In this document: positions 4,905 through 11,589 of the stretch, piece after piece
Numbering within the stretch: position 1 is the first letter of the stretch
Layout: the number at the start of each line of letters is the position of its first letter
Program-made: the position numbers and the translations under genes
Assembly: GCA_964504135.1 (NCBI GenBank)
Contig: CAZDCW010000035.1
Coordinates: 1 to 15,236 of the forward strand
From: JACPTG01 sp964504135
Lineage (GTDB): Archaea; Nanobdellota; Nanobdellia; Woesearchaeales; UBA10216
DNA length: 15,236 nucleotides
Direction of reading: 5' to 3'
The notes under the pieces: generated by a model
The model's input: only the letters and a program-made list of their open reading frames with translations
Databases searched by the model: none
Told to the model about the DNA's origin: nothing

Positions 4905-5018
4905 ATGGGAAGGGCGGCGAAAAGACTTCGGAAATGCATTATCTGCCGCAGCCTCTGCACATGCATTGGCTATGAGTATGATTCTGCGCGGAAATTCGTA
5001 TTCTGGTGCCTGACCTGA
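4905..5018 (+). CDS. 37-residue Cys-rich basic micropeptide
   Basis: ATG at 4905 opens MGRAAKRLRKCIICRSLCTC followed by IGYEYDSARKFVFWCLT, ending TGA at 5018. The N-terminus is strongly basic (K/R at 3, 6, 7, 9, 10), followed by C11, C14, C18, C20 and a distant C35. CxxC-x3-CxC could bind zinc or an iron-sulfur group. The correctly placed TATA element and the fit into an otherwise empty 243-nt gap between thrS and the next gene are the arguments for it. Conservation cannot be judged here; it could be a chance frame. Confidence 0.4.
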   Translation: MGRAAKRLRKCIICRSLCTCIGYEYDSARKFVFWCLT

Positions 5019-5033
5019 AACAGGAGAATAACA

Positions 5034-5240
5034 TTATTGCTTGAGCCGCTGTGAACTCAAATACTTATCCACTGCTGCCCAGTCCCCCCTCTGGGCCTTA
5101 TTCCAAATTGCTAAGGGAACCTTAAAAGAGGGACTGGTGGAGGGAAAAATCCTGTCAAGGTAATCGAAAAGTTCCTCTCCATTTATTTTTCGGCGTTCCA
5201 TGGCAACATTAAGGGCACGCTTCTTAATAAAGCTTTTCAA
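5034..5240 (-). CDS. small hypothetical protein, paralogue of its upstream neighbour
   Basis: 68 residues if the TTG at 5240 is used; an internal ATG at 5201 would give 55. There is no upstream in-frame ATG before a stop. It contains ELFDYLDRIFPSTSPSFKVP, which lines up with IWETLDAIFPPKKIVKLD in the protein upstream: shared pattern (aromatic)-acidic-x-LDxIFP, then a Trp-x-Lys about 13 residues later. It is basic at the N-terminus and soluble. It follows the neighbour by 17 nt, so the two should be co-transcribed. The family is not recognised; the fold may be a small helical protein-protein module. Confidence 0.65.
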   Translation of the reverse strand: MKSFIKKRALNVAMERRKINGEELFDYLDRIFPSTSPSFKVPLAIWNKAQRGDWAAVDKYLSSQRLKQ

Positions 5241-5257
5241 AGCAGTGGGATTTCAAG

Positions 5258-5449
5258 TTAATTGGAGTGCTTGGCGAGCCCTTTGACGGAAATTCCCAGC
5301 TTTTTAACCATCTTTCGCCACTCCTTATCATCCAGCTTCACAATTTTCTTTGGAGGAAAAATAGCGTCAAGAGTTTCCCAAATACTTTCATCTTCGCCAG
5401 CTAGCTGATAAACCACTCCCTGGCTGAACTGGCCTGAAATTTCCCGCAT
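5258..5449 (-). CDS. small hypothetical protein with LDxIFP motif
   Basis: 63 residues. It shares the LDxIFP core and following Trp with the downstream protein (see 5034-5240), so they look like a tandem duplicated and diverged pair. The C-terminal half is Lys-rich (KEWRKMVKKLGISVKGLAKH). The ATG at 5449 is 31 nt after the start of TATA element TTTATTAG (5473-5480), which sits just past the end of the HExxH gene, so the pair has its own promoter and a leaderless transcript. Small size, pairing and gap of 17 nt could suggest a toxin-antitoxin-like unit, but nothing in the sequences shows toxin or antitoxin motifs. Confidence 0.7.
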   Translation of the reverse strand: MREISGQFSQGVVYQLAGEDESIWETLDAIFPPKKIVKLDDKEWRKMVKKLGISVKGLAKHSN

Positions 5450-5472
5450 GGCATTCCTGCGGCCACAACTTC

Positions 5473-5480
5473 CTAATAAA
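5473..5480 (-). promoter_or_regulatory. TATA box for the LDxIFP gene pair
   Basis: On the minus strand TTTATTAG starts 31 nt before ATG 5449, predicting a leaderless transcript for both small genes. Confidence 0.6.
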
Positions 5481-5491
5481 CCTTCCTAAAC

Positions 5492-6694
5492 TCACGCAGC
5501 AGCCCTGTATTCTGTTGCTGTATGCTCAGCCGCTGTGTGCTCAGAGGCCTGATAAGCTTCCTGGGCGCCTTCCGCAGCCTCCTGCGTTGAATGCCCGCTG
5601 ATGGCTGGCGATTCTGCGGTGTGTTCTCTGGCCTCATGGGGAACTGCGTCATGCTGGGCTGCCTCATGGGTCACTGGAGCATCAGCCATGAAAGGCCCTA
5701 CGCCGATGGCCTCCCTGTAAAAGCCCTGCGCATGGGGAAGAAGGCTGCCGCCATAAGGCCCCCTGCCATGCCACCTTCCTGCTGAAGTGAAATGCACATT
5801 ATCAATCCTTTCCAGCAATCCGCCATAAATCTTCCTCGGCATTGCCCTTGAAAGCCCGCCGACGCCTGCGTGCCCGTAAGCAACTGCGTGCGCAATGGCA
5901 GCCACAACCCTGTACATCCTTGTAACCTCATCATCCGAGCCGTCCTTCGCAAGGTCAGCGTACTTCTCATAAAGCCTCTCCCTTACTTCCTCCTCTGAGA
6001 GGTTGGGATTTTTCAGGTGCTCAAGCTCGTGGCCGACTATGTAATACTTGAGCGTGCTTGGATCGTCGCTTAGGCCAAGCTTCCGGTCCAGCTCTCTCAT
6101 GAGCCTGATAAAGTTGAAGGGCCCGTAACCTCCGATTCCTATACGCCCGTTTGTTTCAAAAAGCCCGGCCTTGGTTGAGTACGCCACCAGCCCTTGGGGG
6201 CCATTGATGAGGGCGGCAAGCTCCTCAGGCCTCCTGTACATGCTGTCCTGAAAGACAGACCCCCAAAGGTCAGCAGCCGCTGCGTATGCAGACTTGGGAA
6301 TGAAGCCGCGCCTGTAAGCCTGCTTGTACTCCTCAAGGTTAGAGCCAGGCTCTCCTGCTGTGGACAGGTTCCTCAGGATGTAATCAACTGTCTCAACAAA
6401 GTTGGGCTGGTAAAGCTGCTCATAAGCCTCAACCCAGCCTCCAAGAACAGCAACATTGTCCAGCAGCTTGCTGTTCCAGTAGTATTCAGAAAAGCTTACC
6501 CTGTGATGGTCATAATCAGCCTGGTTCCGGGCCTTTGCCTTCAGCACAGCAGCGGGTGTAAGCCTCGTGGCAGAATCATGCCAGATTAGTTCACTGAGCC
6601 TGCCATCCTCCTTTTCAATCTGGATGTGTTCAAGCTCCAGCAAATCAGCCGGCCAGTGCACTGCTTCCTGCCTTACCACCACATCAAGTGACAT
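5492..6694 (-). CDS. putative zinc metalloprotease-like protein (HExxH) with His/Ala/Glu-rich tail
   Basis: 400 residues, no signal peptide or membrane helix, so probably cytoplasmic. HELEH at 222-226, preceded by YYIVG, is a zincin-type HExxH motif (two His zinc ligands plus catalytic Glu). Acidic candidates for a third ligand follow in EEVRERLYEKYAD (about 235-247). No other conserved protease feature is obvious, and a chance HExxH is possible, but its helical hydrophobic setting is right for a metallopeptidase. The last 60 residues are low-complexity with repeated EHTA, HEAA and HTAAEHTATE-like units, unlike the rest. It was probably expressed from TATA at 6717-6726 as a leaderless mRNA. 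The two neighbours upstream (6758-7360 and 7401-7778) are also uncharacterised and lie on the same strand. Confidence 0.75.
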   Translation of the reverse strand: MSLDVVVRQEAVHWPADLLELEHIQIEKEDGRLSELIWHDSATRLTPAAVLKAKARNQADYDHHRVSFSEYYWNSKLLDNVAVLGGWVEAYEQLYQPNFVETVDYILRNLSTAGEPGSNLEEYKQAYRRGFIPKSAYAAAADLWGSVFQDSMYRRPEELAALINGPQGLVAYSTKAGLFETNGRIGIGGYGPFNFIRLMRELDRKLGLSDDPSTLKYYIVGHELEHLKNPNLSEEEVRERLYEKYADLAKDGSDDEVTRMYRVVAAIAHAVAYGHAGVGGLSRAMPRKIYGGLLERIDNVHFTSAGRWHGRGPYGGSLLPHAQGFYREAIGVGPFMADAPVTHEAAQHDAVPHEAREHTAESPAISGHSTQEAAEGAQEAYQASEHTAAEHTATEYRAAA

Positions 6695-6716
6695 GGCTAT
6701 ATGAACAGAAATAAGC

Positions 6717-6726
6717 CTATAAAAAG
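6717..6726 (-). promoter_or_regulatory. TATA box for the HExxH gene
   Basis: On the minus strand CTTTTTATAG starts 32 nt before ATG 6694. The preceding T-run and the small hairpin CCACT/AGTGG at 6741-6754 may also end transcription of the upstream gene. Confidence 0.65.
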
Positions 6727-6757
6727 CTTTTGCTTTTATGCCACTACGCAGTGGTTA

Positions 6758-7360
6758 CTAGGCTGCTTTCTTGTACTCGCCTACACTAGTAGCGGCTGAA
6801 TGCGCAGCATTAACGTAGCGCGAAATCACGCCCGGAAGGTCACGGGCATCGAACTCTGCCTTCCGTGGCTTAGTTCCCTTGGGAAGGATACTCCGATATT
6901 TTTCATACACTTTCTCCACCACCTTGGAGCGGCCCTCCAAATCCTTAGGATCTAATGTGGTTATATGGTGCGTTACATATCTTTCAGACGCCTGTGTTTC
7001 AAAATAAGTTGAAAGCGCATTGACGACCTCGTCCAGCTTGCCCTCCCTTGACAAGTCGAAGGCGTGCTCAAACCCGCCCTGCCTTTGAAATGCCGCTTCC
7101 AGAATTTGATGAGCCTGGCCTGAAGCCTCCTCATCAGAAAGCTCTCCCTTGTAAATAGACTTGAAATGATGCTTCACATAGCCGGCAACATGCTCCCTAA
7201 ATTTGCCATAATCAGTAATCTGGGGATTTTCAATAACCCACTTGCCGCGAGCCTTACGATGGGGGACCACAACCCACTTGGCAAGCTGCTCTGGGTCCAA
7301 TGCAGCTACAGTCTCAGCGACTTTCTCGTCCAAAGTATCCTTCTTGCCATTGTCAGCCAT
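6758..7360 (-). CDS. hypothetical soluble helical protein
   Basis: 200 residues, no signal peptide, no membrane segment. Charged and probably mostly helical; the C-terminus is Ala-rich (VNAAHSAATSVGEYKKAA). There is a His-rich spot (VKHHFK at about 62-67, THH at about 130-132), but no recognisable catalytic pattern. I cannot assign a family. The start is fixed by a strong Shine-Dalgarno, GGTGGTGA, about 4 nt before the ATG at 7360, which stands out because most genes here are leaderless. It lies 40 nt downstream of 7401-7778 and may be co-transcribed with it. A TTAAATTC element at 7397-7404 is an alternative promoter. Confidence 0.8.
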   Translation of the reverse strand: MADNGKKDTLDEKVAETVAALDPEQLAKWVVVPHRKARGKWVIENPQITDYGKFREHVAGYVKHHFKSIYKGELSDEEASGQAHQILEAAFQRQGGFEHAFDLSREGKLDEVVNALSTYFETQASERYVTHHITTLDPKDLEGRSKVVEKVYEKYRSILPKGTKPRKAEFDARDLPGVISRYVNAAHSAATSVGEYKKAA

Positions 7361-7400
7361 GATTCACCACCTGTTTTATTGTAGAAACTCCTTTTCGAAT

Positions 7401-7778
7401 TTAAGCCTTTGCCTTTTCCTCAAACTCAAGCTGGGCCATAAGCCTTGAATACAGGGCTTTAATCTCCTCAATCCTGGTTCTCAGCTCGCTGTTCAGGATG
7501 CCCTCGTTCTGCTCGCTGGACAGGACAAGCGTGAGCTTCTTCACAAGCGACTGCAGGAAAAGGATGTTCTCCTCAATGACATCAGGATTCCGGAACCTGC
7601 CCCTCTCAAGCATCTGCCTTATCTCATCACAGGCCTTCTGCTCATAGTCCTGAAGCCTGTACGCCACGCGGCAGTAGCGCTGCCTGACCTCCTCAACAGG
7701 ATAGCCCTCAAACGCGTACAAAGAGGAGTCATTCTGCTGACCCATTCCCGGGGTTGCGCCTGGATAGCCTGCTGCCAT
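7401..7778 (-). CDS. hypothetical protein with coiled-coil C-terminus
   Basis: 125 residues. A Gly/Pro/Gln-rich N-terminus (MAAGYPGATPGMGQQ) is followed by amphipathic helices (about 27-60 and 70-120) with heptad-like Leu/Ile spacing, for example LQSLVKKLTLVLS and RTRIEEIKALYSRLMAQLEF. This looks like an oligomerising or adaptor protein. The Gly/Pro/Gln/Met-rich N-terminus recalls, on a small scale, the linker in the nucleotidyltransferase gene nearby. No family is recognised. It has its own TATA (7801-7811) and a predicted leaderless start at ATG 7778. Confidence 0.78.
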   Translation of the reverse strand: MAAGYPGATPGMGQQNDSSLYAFEGYPVEEVRQRYCRVAYRLQDYEQKACDEIRQMLERGRFRNPDVIEENILFLQSLVKKLTLVLSSEQNEGILNSELRTRIEEIKALYSRLMAQLEFEEKAKA

Positions 7779-7800
7779 GTCAGGATTTCTGTATGAACAC

Positions 7801-7811
7801 TAATATAAAAA
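7801..7811 (-). promoter_or_regulatory. TATA box for the coiled-coil gene
   Basis: On the minus strand TTTTTATATTA starts 33 nt before ATG 7778, the leaderless spacing seen throughout. Confidence 0.65.
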
Positions 7812-7856
7812 GCTTTCCATGGTTACCACTAACATGTGATACATAATTTAGAATGG

Positions 7857-7898
7857 CTACAGTTCCTTTGCCCTGATTTCCCTGAGATAGTAAATCAT
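7857..7898 (-). pseudogene. 13-codon coupled ORF after the AbrB gene, possible remnant
   Basis: ATG at 7898 overlaps the AbrB stop codon by 4 nt (ATGA), the usual coupling between an AbrB-type antitoxin and its partner. The frame encodes only MIYYLREIRAKEL before TAG, and reading past the stop gives another stop within three codons. It may be the remnant of a deleted toxin gene or a coincidence. The rest of 7779-7856 holds the promoter of the next gene. Confidence 0.2.
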
Positions 7899-8137
7899 GT
7901 CTGCTCTGCCGCCATTTCCCGCATCTGCCTGGGAGAAAGCTTAATAACCCGCCCCCTCGCCATCCTTTCAGCAACAACATCTATGGGTTCGGAGGGGTTT
8001 GTTATAACTACCTTGCCGCTGTCATAGCTGAGCATGACCTCCCGGCCTTCAACGATGCCCATGTTTTCCCTGAATATTTTCGGGATAACCACCTGCCCTT
8101 TCGGGCCTACACTCGCCTTTTGCATAATTCCTACCAT
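7895..8137 (-). CDS. AbrB/SpoVT-type DNA-binding regulator
   Basis: 80 residues. ASVGPKGQVVIPKIFRENMG at about 8-27 is the SpoVT-AbrB swapped-hairpin DNA-binding signature (x-S/G-x-KGQ-VVIPK-x-(I/F)R). The C-terminal half (PIDVVAERMARGRVIKLSPR) would be a dimerisation or partner-binding tail. Proteins like this act as antitoxins or small repressors. I start it at ATG 8137, 33 nt after the TATA element; an internal ATG at 8125 is the alternative. A much longer frame runs upstream, but its extra N-terminus is the antisense of the neighbouring gene. It is divergent from the nucleotidyltransferase gene, and both promoters lie in the 85-bp gap, so it may regulate that operon. No toxin follows it. 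Confidence 0.85.
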   Translation of the reverse strand: MVGIMQKASVGPKGQVVIPKIFRENMGIVEGREVMLSYDSGKVVITNPSEPIDVVAERMARGRVIKLSPRQMREMAAEQT

Positions 8138-8160
8138 AGGTATTACCAAAGTATAACTTG

Positions 8161-8169
8161 TATTTATAC
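8161..8169 (-). promoter_or_regulatory. TATA box for the AbrB gene
   Basis: On the minus strand GTATAAATA begins 32 nt before ATG 8137. A second TATA-like GTTATAC lies at 8151-8157 and would suit the internal ATG at 8125. Confidence 0.55.
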
Positions 8170-8197
8170 TTTCCGTCCAGTACGATGTTGGCAAAGA

Positions 8198-8206
8198 TTT
8201 ATAAAA
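8198..8206 (+). promoter_or_regulatory. TATA box for the nucleotidyltransferase operon
   Basis: TTTATAAAA starts 25 nt before ATG 8223 and 34 nt before ATG 8232. Compared with the other promoters here (29-33 nt), the second ATG fits somewhat better. Confidence 0.65.
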
Positions 8207-8222
8207 GCAAATCAAACCCGTC

Positions 8223-10364
8223 ATGACAGAAATGGCCAAAAAGAATCCTAAAAAGCAGCAGAAAACTCCTGAATCTTCTGACAATGCAGGGAAAGAAGAG
8301 GCTGGCAAGGACCAGAAGGAAGGCGGGAAGAAGGAGCAGCCCCCATCCTGGGAGCAGGAGATTGAGCGCATGGGCATAAAGATGCCAAAGGAAGCCCAGA
8401 AAAAGCTCAAGGAAATCAAGGAAAAGCTGGACATATTCAAGGATAATATTCTCAAGAAATTTGACCAGTACATAGTTGGAGTTGCGCTTCTGCCGCCGAA
8501 CATGCCTCAGCAGGGCCAGCACCCGGGAATGCCTCAGCTTCCTCCTGGAATGCAGATGCCTCCTGGAGGAGTTATGCAGGCTCCGCCAGGCATGCAGGTT
8601 CCGATGCAGCCCGGAATGCCCCAGTTTCCGCCTGGAGTACAGCTTCCGCCCCAGGCGATGCCGCAGATGCCCCCTGTTCCGCAGATGCTCCAGCCGCCTG
8701 CGCAGGTGCCTGGTACAATCCAGCCCCAAATGCCGCAGCAGCCTCCAGTGGAGCAGATCAACGTGCTTGTCCTTGTGGATGACAGCGACAGCAAGAAGAT
8801 GCCAAAGGAGGAGCTGAGGTCAAAGCTCAGCACAATAATTCAGACCATAGCGACTGAAACCGACAAGAGGTTTGTGGTCCAGACAATCATCATTTCCGAG
8901 CTCTGGCAGAACTGCTATGACGCAAAGTACGACCTGGTGGCGCTGATAAGCACAGCAGCCCCTGTATTTGACAAGGGAATCCTTGCCGCAGTAAGAATCG
9001 CAGAAGTGCACAAGAGCATGGTCCTCAGGAAATTTGAGCGCTACATAGTGAGCTATGTCCTTGCAGGCAGCCTCATCCAGGGAAGGGCCACTGAAAAGAG
9101 TGATGTGGACGTCTTCATAGTGATAGATGACACTGACGTGAAGCGGATGACCAGGGCTGAGCTCAAGGACAAGCTTCGCGCGATTATAATCGGCATGTCC
9201 ATAGAGGCAGGTGATGTAACAGGCATTAAGAACAAGCTCAACGTCCAGGTGTACATACTCACTGACTTCTGGGACTCAATAAGGGAGGCGAACCCTATAA
9301 TATTCACCTTCCTCAGGGACGGGGTGCCGCTGTATGACAGGGGAATATTCATGCCGTGGAAGCAGCTGCTCCAGATGGGAAGGGTAAAGCCCAGCAGCGA
9401 AGCCATTGAGATGTACATGAGCACAGGCGACCAGATACTGAAGAGAGTCCACTACAAGCTGAAGGAAATAGGCATGGAGGACACATTCTGGGCAATACTC
9501 ACGCCCTCGCAGGCAGCGCTCATGCTTTACGGCGTGCCGCCGCCAACGCCAAAGGAAACCCCTGAGATAATGCGTGACATCTTCGTGAAAAAGCTCAACC
9601 TGATTGAAGAGGAGTTCGTTGCCATACTTGACAGGAACATACAGGTGAGAAAGGACCTGGAGCACGGGACAAAGGCAGAGCTCTCAGGAAAGGAGGTGGA
9701 CGACCTGCTGAAGGACGCAGACCGCTATCTCAAGAGGCTGAACAGGCTGTTTGAGGAGATTCAGAAGATGAAGGAAAAGGAGAACATGCTCCAAACCTAT
9801 GATTCTGTCGTGACAATGATAAGGGACGTGCTGAGGCTGGAAGGCCGCGAGAAGGTTGAGGACGCGCAAATCGTCCAGACCTTTGAGAAGGAGCTGGTGC
9901 ACCACGGAAAGATACCGGCAAAGATGCTGAGGACGCTGGGCACCATAACAAAGGCAAAGGAGGACTACGACGCAGGAAAGCTCACCAAGGCAGAGGTGGA
10001 AAAGACAAGAAGGGACGCTGAATCCTTCATGAGGTACCTTGTCGAATATATGCAGCGGAAGAGGGGAAGGGAGCTGGAAAGGGCTAAAATCAGGGTAAAG
10101 CACGGCAACAGGTTCGGCGAGGTCCTGCTGCTGGAAAAGGAGGCGTTCATTATCCATGACATAGACCACGAGGAAAAGGAAATATCAAGGGCAACAATTA
10201 ATGAGCATGGCGGGCTTTCAGGAATCAGGGCGTCCTCGCTGGAGGAAATGGAGAAGGCCCTTGCAACAGTCCAGATACCGCCACGCGTCTTTCTCAAGGA
10301 GCCAATCTTCGAGAACCTTAAGGAAATATTCGGAAGGGACGTTGAAGTCCAGGTCCACAGTTAA
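8223..10364 (+). CDS. tandem nucleotidyltransferase / tandem HEPN-like fusion protein
   Basis: 713 residues from the first ATG (710 from ATG 8232, which the TATA spacing may prefer). After a Lys/Glu-rich N-terminus, two similar domains follow: copy 1 about 76-265, copy 2 about 267-380. Copy 2 has the nucleotidyltransferase signature GSLIQGRATEKSDVDVFIVI (G282, S283, D294, D296); the usual third acid appears as Gln (VQVY). In copy 1 the signature is absent and about 85 residues rich in Pro, Met, Gln and Gly (91-175) are inserted. Next come two helical HEPN-like units: about 395-515 with an Rx4H motif (R476, H481) and about 520-620, where the equivalent reads K/D. The last 90 residues are an unrecognised alpha/beta domain. 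MNT-HEPN pairs are known as antitoxin and toxin; here all are one chain. Activity and role are inference. Confidence 0.8.
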   Translation: MTEMAKKNPKKQQKTPESSDNAGKEEAGKDQKEGGKKEQPPSWEQEIERMGIKMPKEAQKKLKEIKEKLDIFKDNILKKFDQYIVGVALLPPNMPQQGQHPGMPQLPPGMQMPPGGVMQAPPGMQVPMQPGMPQFPPGVQLPPQAMPQMPPVPQMLQPPAQVPGTIQPQMPQQPPVEQINVLVLVDDSDSKKMPKEELRSKLSTIIQTIATETDKRFVVQTIIISELWQNCYDAKYDLVALISTAAPVFDKGILAAVRIAEVHKSMVLRKFERYIVSYVLAGSLIQGRATEKSDVDVFIVIDDTDVKRMTRAELKDKLRAIIIGMSIEAGDVTGIKNKLNVQVYILTDFWDSIREANPIIFTFLRDGVPLYDRGIFMPWKQLLQMGRVKPSSEAIEMYMSTGDQILKRVHYKLKEIGMEDTFWAILTPSQAALMLYGVPPPTPKETPEIMRDIFVKKLNLIEEEFVAILDRNIQVRKDLEHGTKAELSGKEVDDLLKDADRYLKRLNRLFEEIQKMKEKENMLQTYDSVVTMIRDVLRLEGREKVEDAQIVQTFEKELVHHGKIPAKMLRTLGTITKAKEDYDAGKLTKAEVEKTRRDAESFMRYLVEYMQRKRGRELERAKIRVKHGNRFGEVLLLEKEAFIIHDIDHEEKEISRATINEHGGLSGIRASSLEEMEKALATVQIPPRVFLKEPIFENLKEIFGRDVEVQVHS

Positions 10365-10365
10365 G

Positions 10366-10373
10366 TTTAAATA
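10366..10373 (+). promoter_or_regulatory. TATA box for the paralogue pair
   Basis: TTTAAATA starts 33 nt before ATG 10399, so the paralogue pair may have its own leaderless transcript in addition to any read-through from the upstream gene 34 nt away. Confidence 0.55.
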
Positions 10374-10398
10374 TCCGATTGCCGCAGAATCCGGTTGA

Positions 10399-11022
10399 AT
10401 GGCGACAGACGAGTCCTTCTTCAACAAGCTGCTCCAGAAGCCGGCACAGGCAGAGTCTGGCATCAACAAGCTGGAAGACTTCTCAAACGTGTACCCTGTC
10501 CATCAGGAGCTGGCCATAGGCGACTTCCACCCATTCGCCATAATCAAGTACAAGGGCGTATTCGACCTCCAGCGCATGTACAAGGTCATAGTCAGGTGGT
10601 TCAAGGCAAGGAGGTTCATATTCTACGAAAACCTGTACAGGTTCAAGCCGCCGGAACTGATACTCGCATGGCAGGCTGAAAGAAGAAAAACTGCTTTTGT
10701 AAAGGACATTATAAAAGTCAACATTGATGTAAGGGGCTATGAGGAAGTGGAAACCATTGTAGGAGGCGTAAGAAAGAAAATGGTCAAGGGAAGGCTGACC
10801 ATACACCTGCACTTCGGACTTGAAACAGGATACGCCGACATTGCGGGCACAAAGAAATGGAACAGCGAGCTGGAAAGAAGGCTGAAATGGTTCCTCCACA
10901 AATACGTAATCAAAAGGGATTTCGAGCTCATCCACCTGGACTCGCTGATGTACGAAACCTGGAAGCTGCAGAAGCTCATAAAAGACTACCTAAGACTGGA
11001 ATGCGTGGGCAACCTGTACTAA
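10399..11022 (+). CDS. uncharacterised protein, paralogue of the next gene (member 1)
   Basis: 207 residues, no signal peptide or membrane helix. It is rich in aromatic and basic residues. From about residue 47 (FAIIKYKGVFDLQRMYKVIV) it aligns with the protein encoded next to it: shared YxGxF start, a helix, the strand pattern of IIKVNIDVRG, the segment EVETIVGGVRKKMVKGRLTI, and a C-terminal helical stretch rich in Trp/Phe/Arg. The two are therefore diverged duplicates of one alpha/beta fold. I do not recognise the family; no catalytic motif stands out. The first 45 residues are unique to it. The 34-nt gap from the nucleotidyltransferase gene and 1-nt gap to its partner suggest a common job, possibly as a heterodimer. 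Confidence 0.8.
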   Translation: MATDESFFNKLLQKPAQAESGINKLEDFSNVYPVHQELAIGDFHPFAIIKYKGVFDLQRMYKVIVRWFKARRFIFYENLYRFKPPELILAWQAERRKTAFVKDIIKVNIDVRGYEEVETIVGGVRKKMVKGRLTIHLHFGLETGYADIAGTKKWNSELERRLKWFLHKYVIKRDFELIHLDSLMYETWKLQKLIKDYLRLECVGNLY

Positions 11023-11023
11023 A

Positions 11024-11569
11024 ATGGCAGAGCAGAGAATAATAGTAGACCACCTGACCGTATCGTACTCAGGCATATTCAACATCACCGAATTATACCA
11101 GGAAATAGACAACTTCATGAGGGAAAAGGGCTATGACAGGAGGGAGCTGCGCAACCAGGAGCATGTAACACCCGAGGGAAAATACATAGAATTGGAACTG
11201 CAGCCATGGAAGAAGGTAAGCGACTATGTAAGGCACAATGTAAGAATCCTCATAAGGATGCTGAAAGTGAAGGAAGTGACAGTGGAAATAGACGGGAAGA
11301 AAAGAAAAATGCACAAGGGAAAGGTGTACGTCATCATAGACGGCATAATGTACATGGACTTTGAAGGCAGGTGGGAGCAGAGGCCCTTCTACTTCTTCCT
11401 CAGGACCATATTCGACAAGTTCATCTACAGGACATACACTGGCATGTTCGAGGACCTGCTGGTTGAAACGTGCAGCCAGCTGCAATTGAACATCAAAAGC
11501 TACCTGAACCTCTACAAGCACACGCACGCCATGGCCAGAAGCCCGAGAATGGAGCCAGGGGCGTTCTAA
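11024..11569 (+). CDS. uncharacterised protein, paralogue of the previous gene (member 2)
   Basis: 181 residues, starting 1 nt after the TAA of the previous gene, so translation is probably coupled. The paralogous match is LTVSYSGIFNITELYQEI near the N-terminus, then ELQPWKKVSDYVRHNVRIL, EVTVEIDGKKRKMHKGKVYV (the strongest block, matching the VETIVGGVRKKMVKGRLTI block of member 1), and RTIFDKFIYRTYTGMFEDLL. It lacks the extra N-terminal segment of member 1. It is basic and aromatic-rich and probably soluble, though amphipathic membrane attachment cannot be excluded. The family is not recognised. The gene ends 20 nt from the convergent vapC. Confidence 0.8.
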   Translation: MAEQRIIVDHLTVSYSGIFNITELYQEIDNFMREKGYDRRELRNQEHVTPEGKYIELELQPWKKVSDYVRHNVRILIRMLKVKEVTVEIDGKKRKMHKGKVYVIIDGIMYMDFEGRWEQRPFYFFLRTIFDKFIYRTYTGMFEDLLVETCSQLQLNIKSYLNLYKHTHAMARSPRMEPGAF

Positions 11570-11589
11570 TCAACAGCCTTTTGGCAAAT

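Noticed and set aside
5034..5449. Calling the two small paralogues a toxin-antitoxin system
   Set aside because: Only size, spacing and pairing suggest it; neither protein shows a toxin fold or DNA-binding motif.
8138..8503. N-terminal extension of the AbrB frame to 202 residues
   Set aside because: The extra part is antisense to the nucleotidyltransferase gene and has shadow-like composition; the AbrB domain and TATA element fix the start near 8137.
9276..10169. Several long minus-strand frames within the nucleotidyltransferase gene
   Set aside because: They are Leu/His/Ser-rich reverse-strand shadows without promoters or recognisable motifs.
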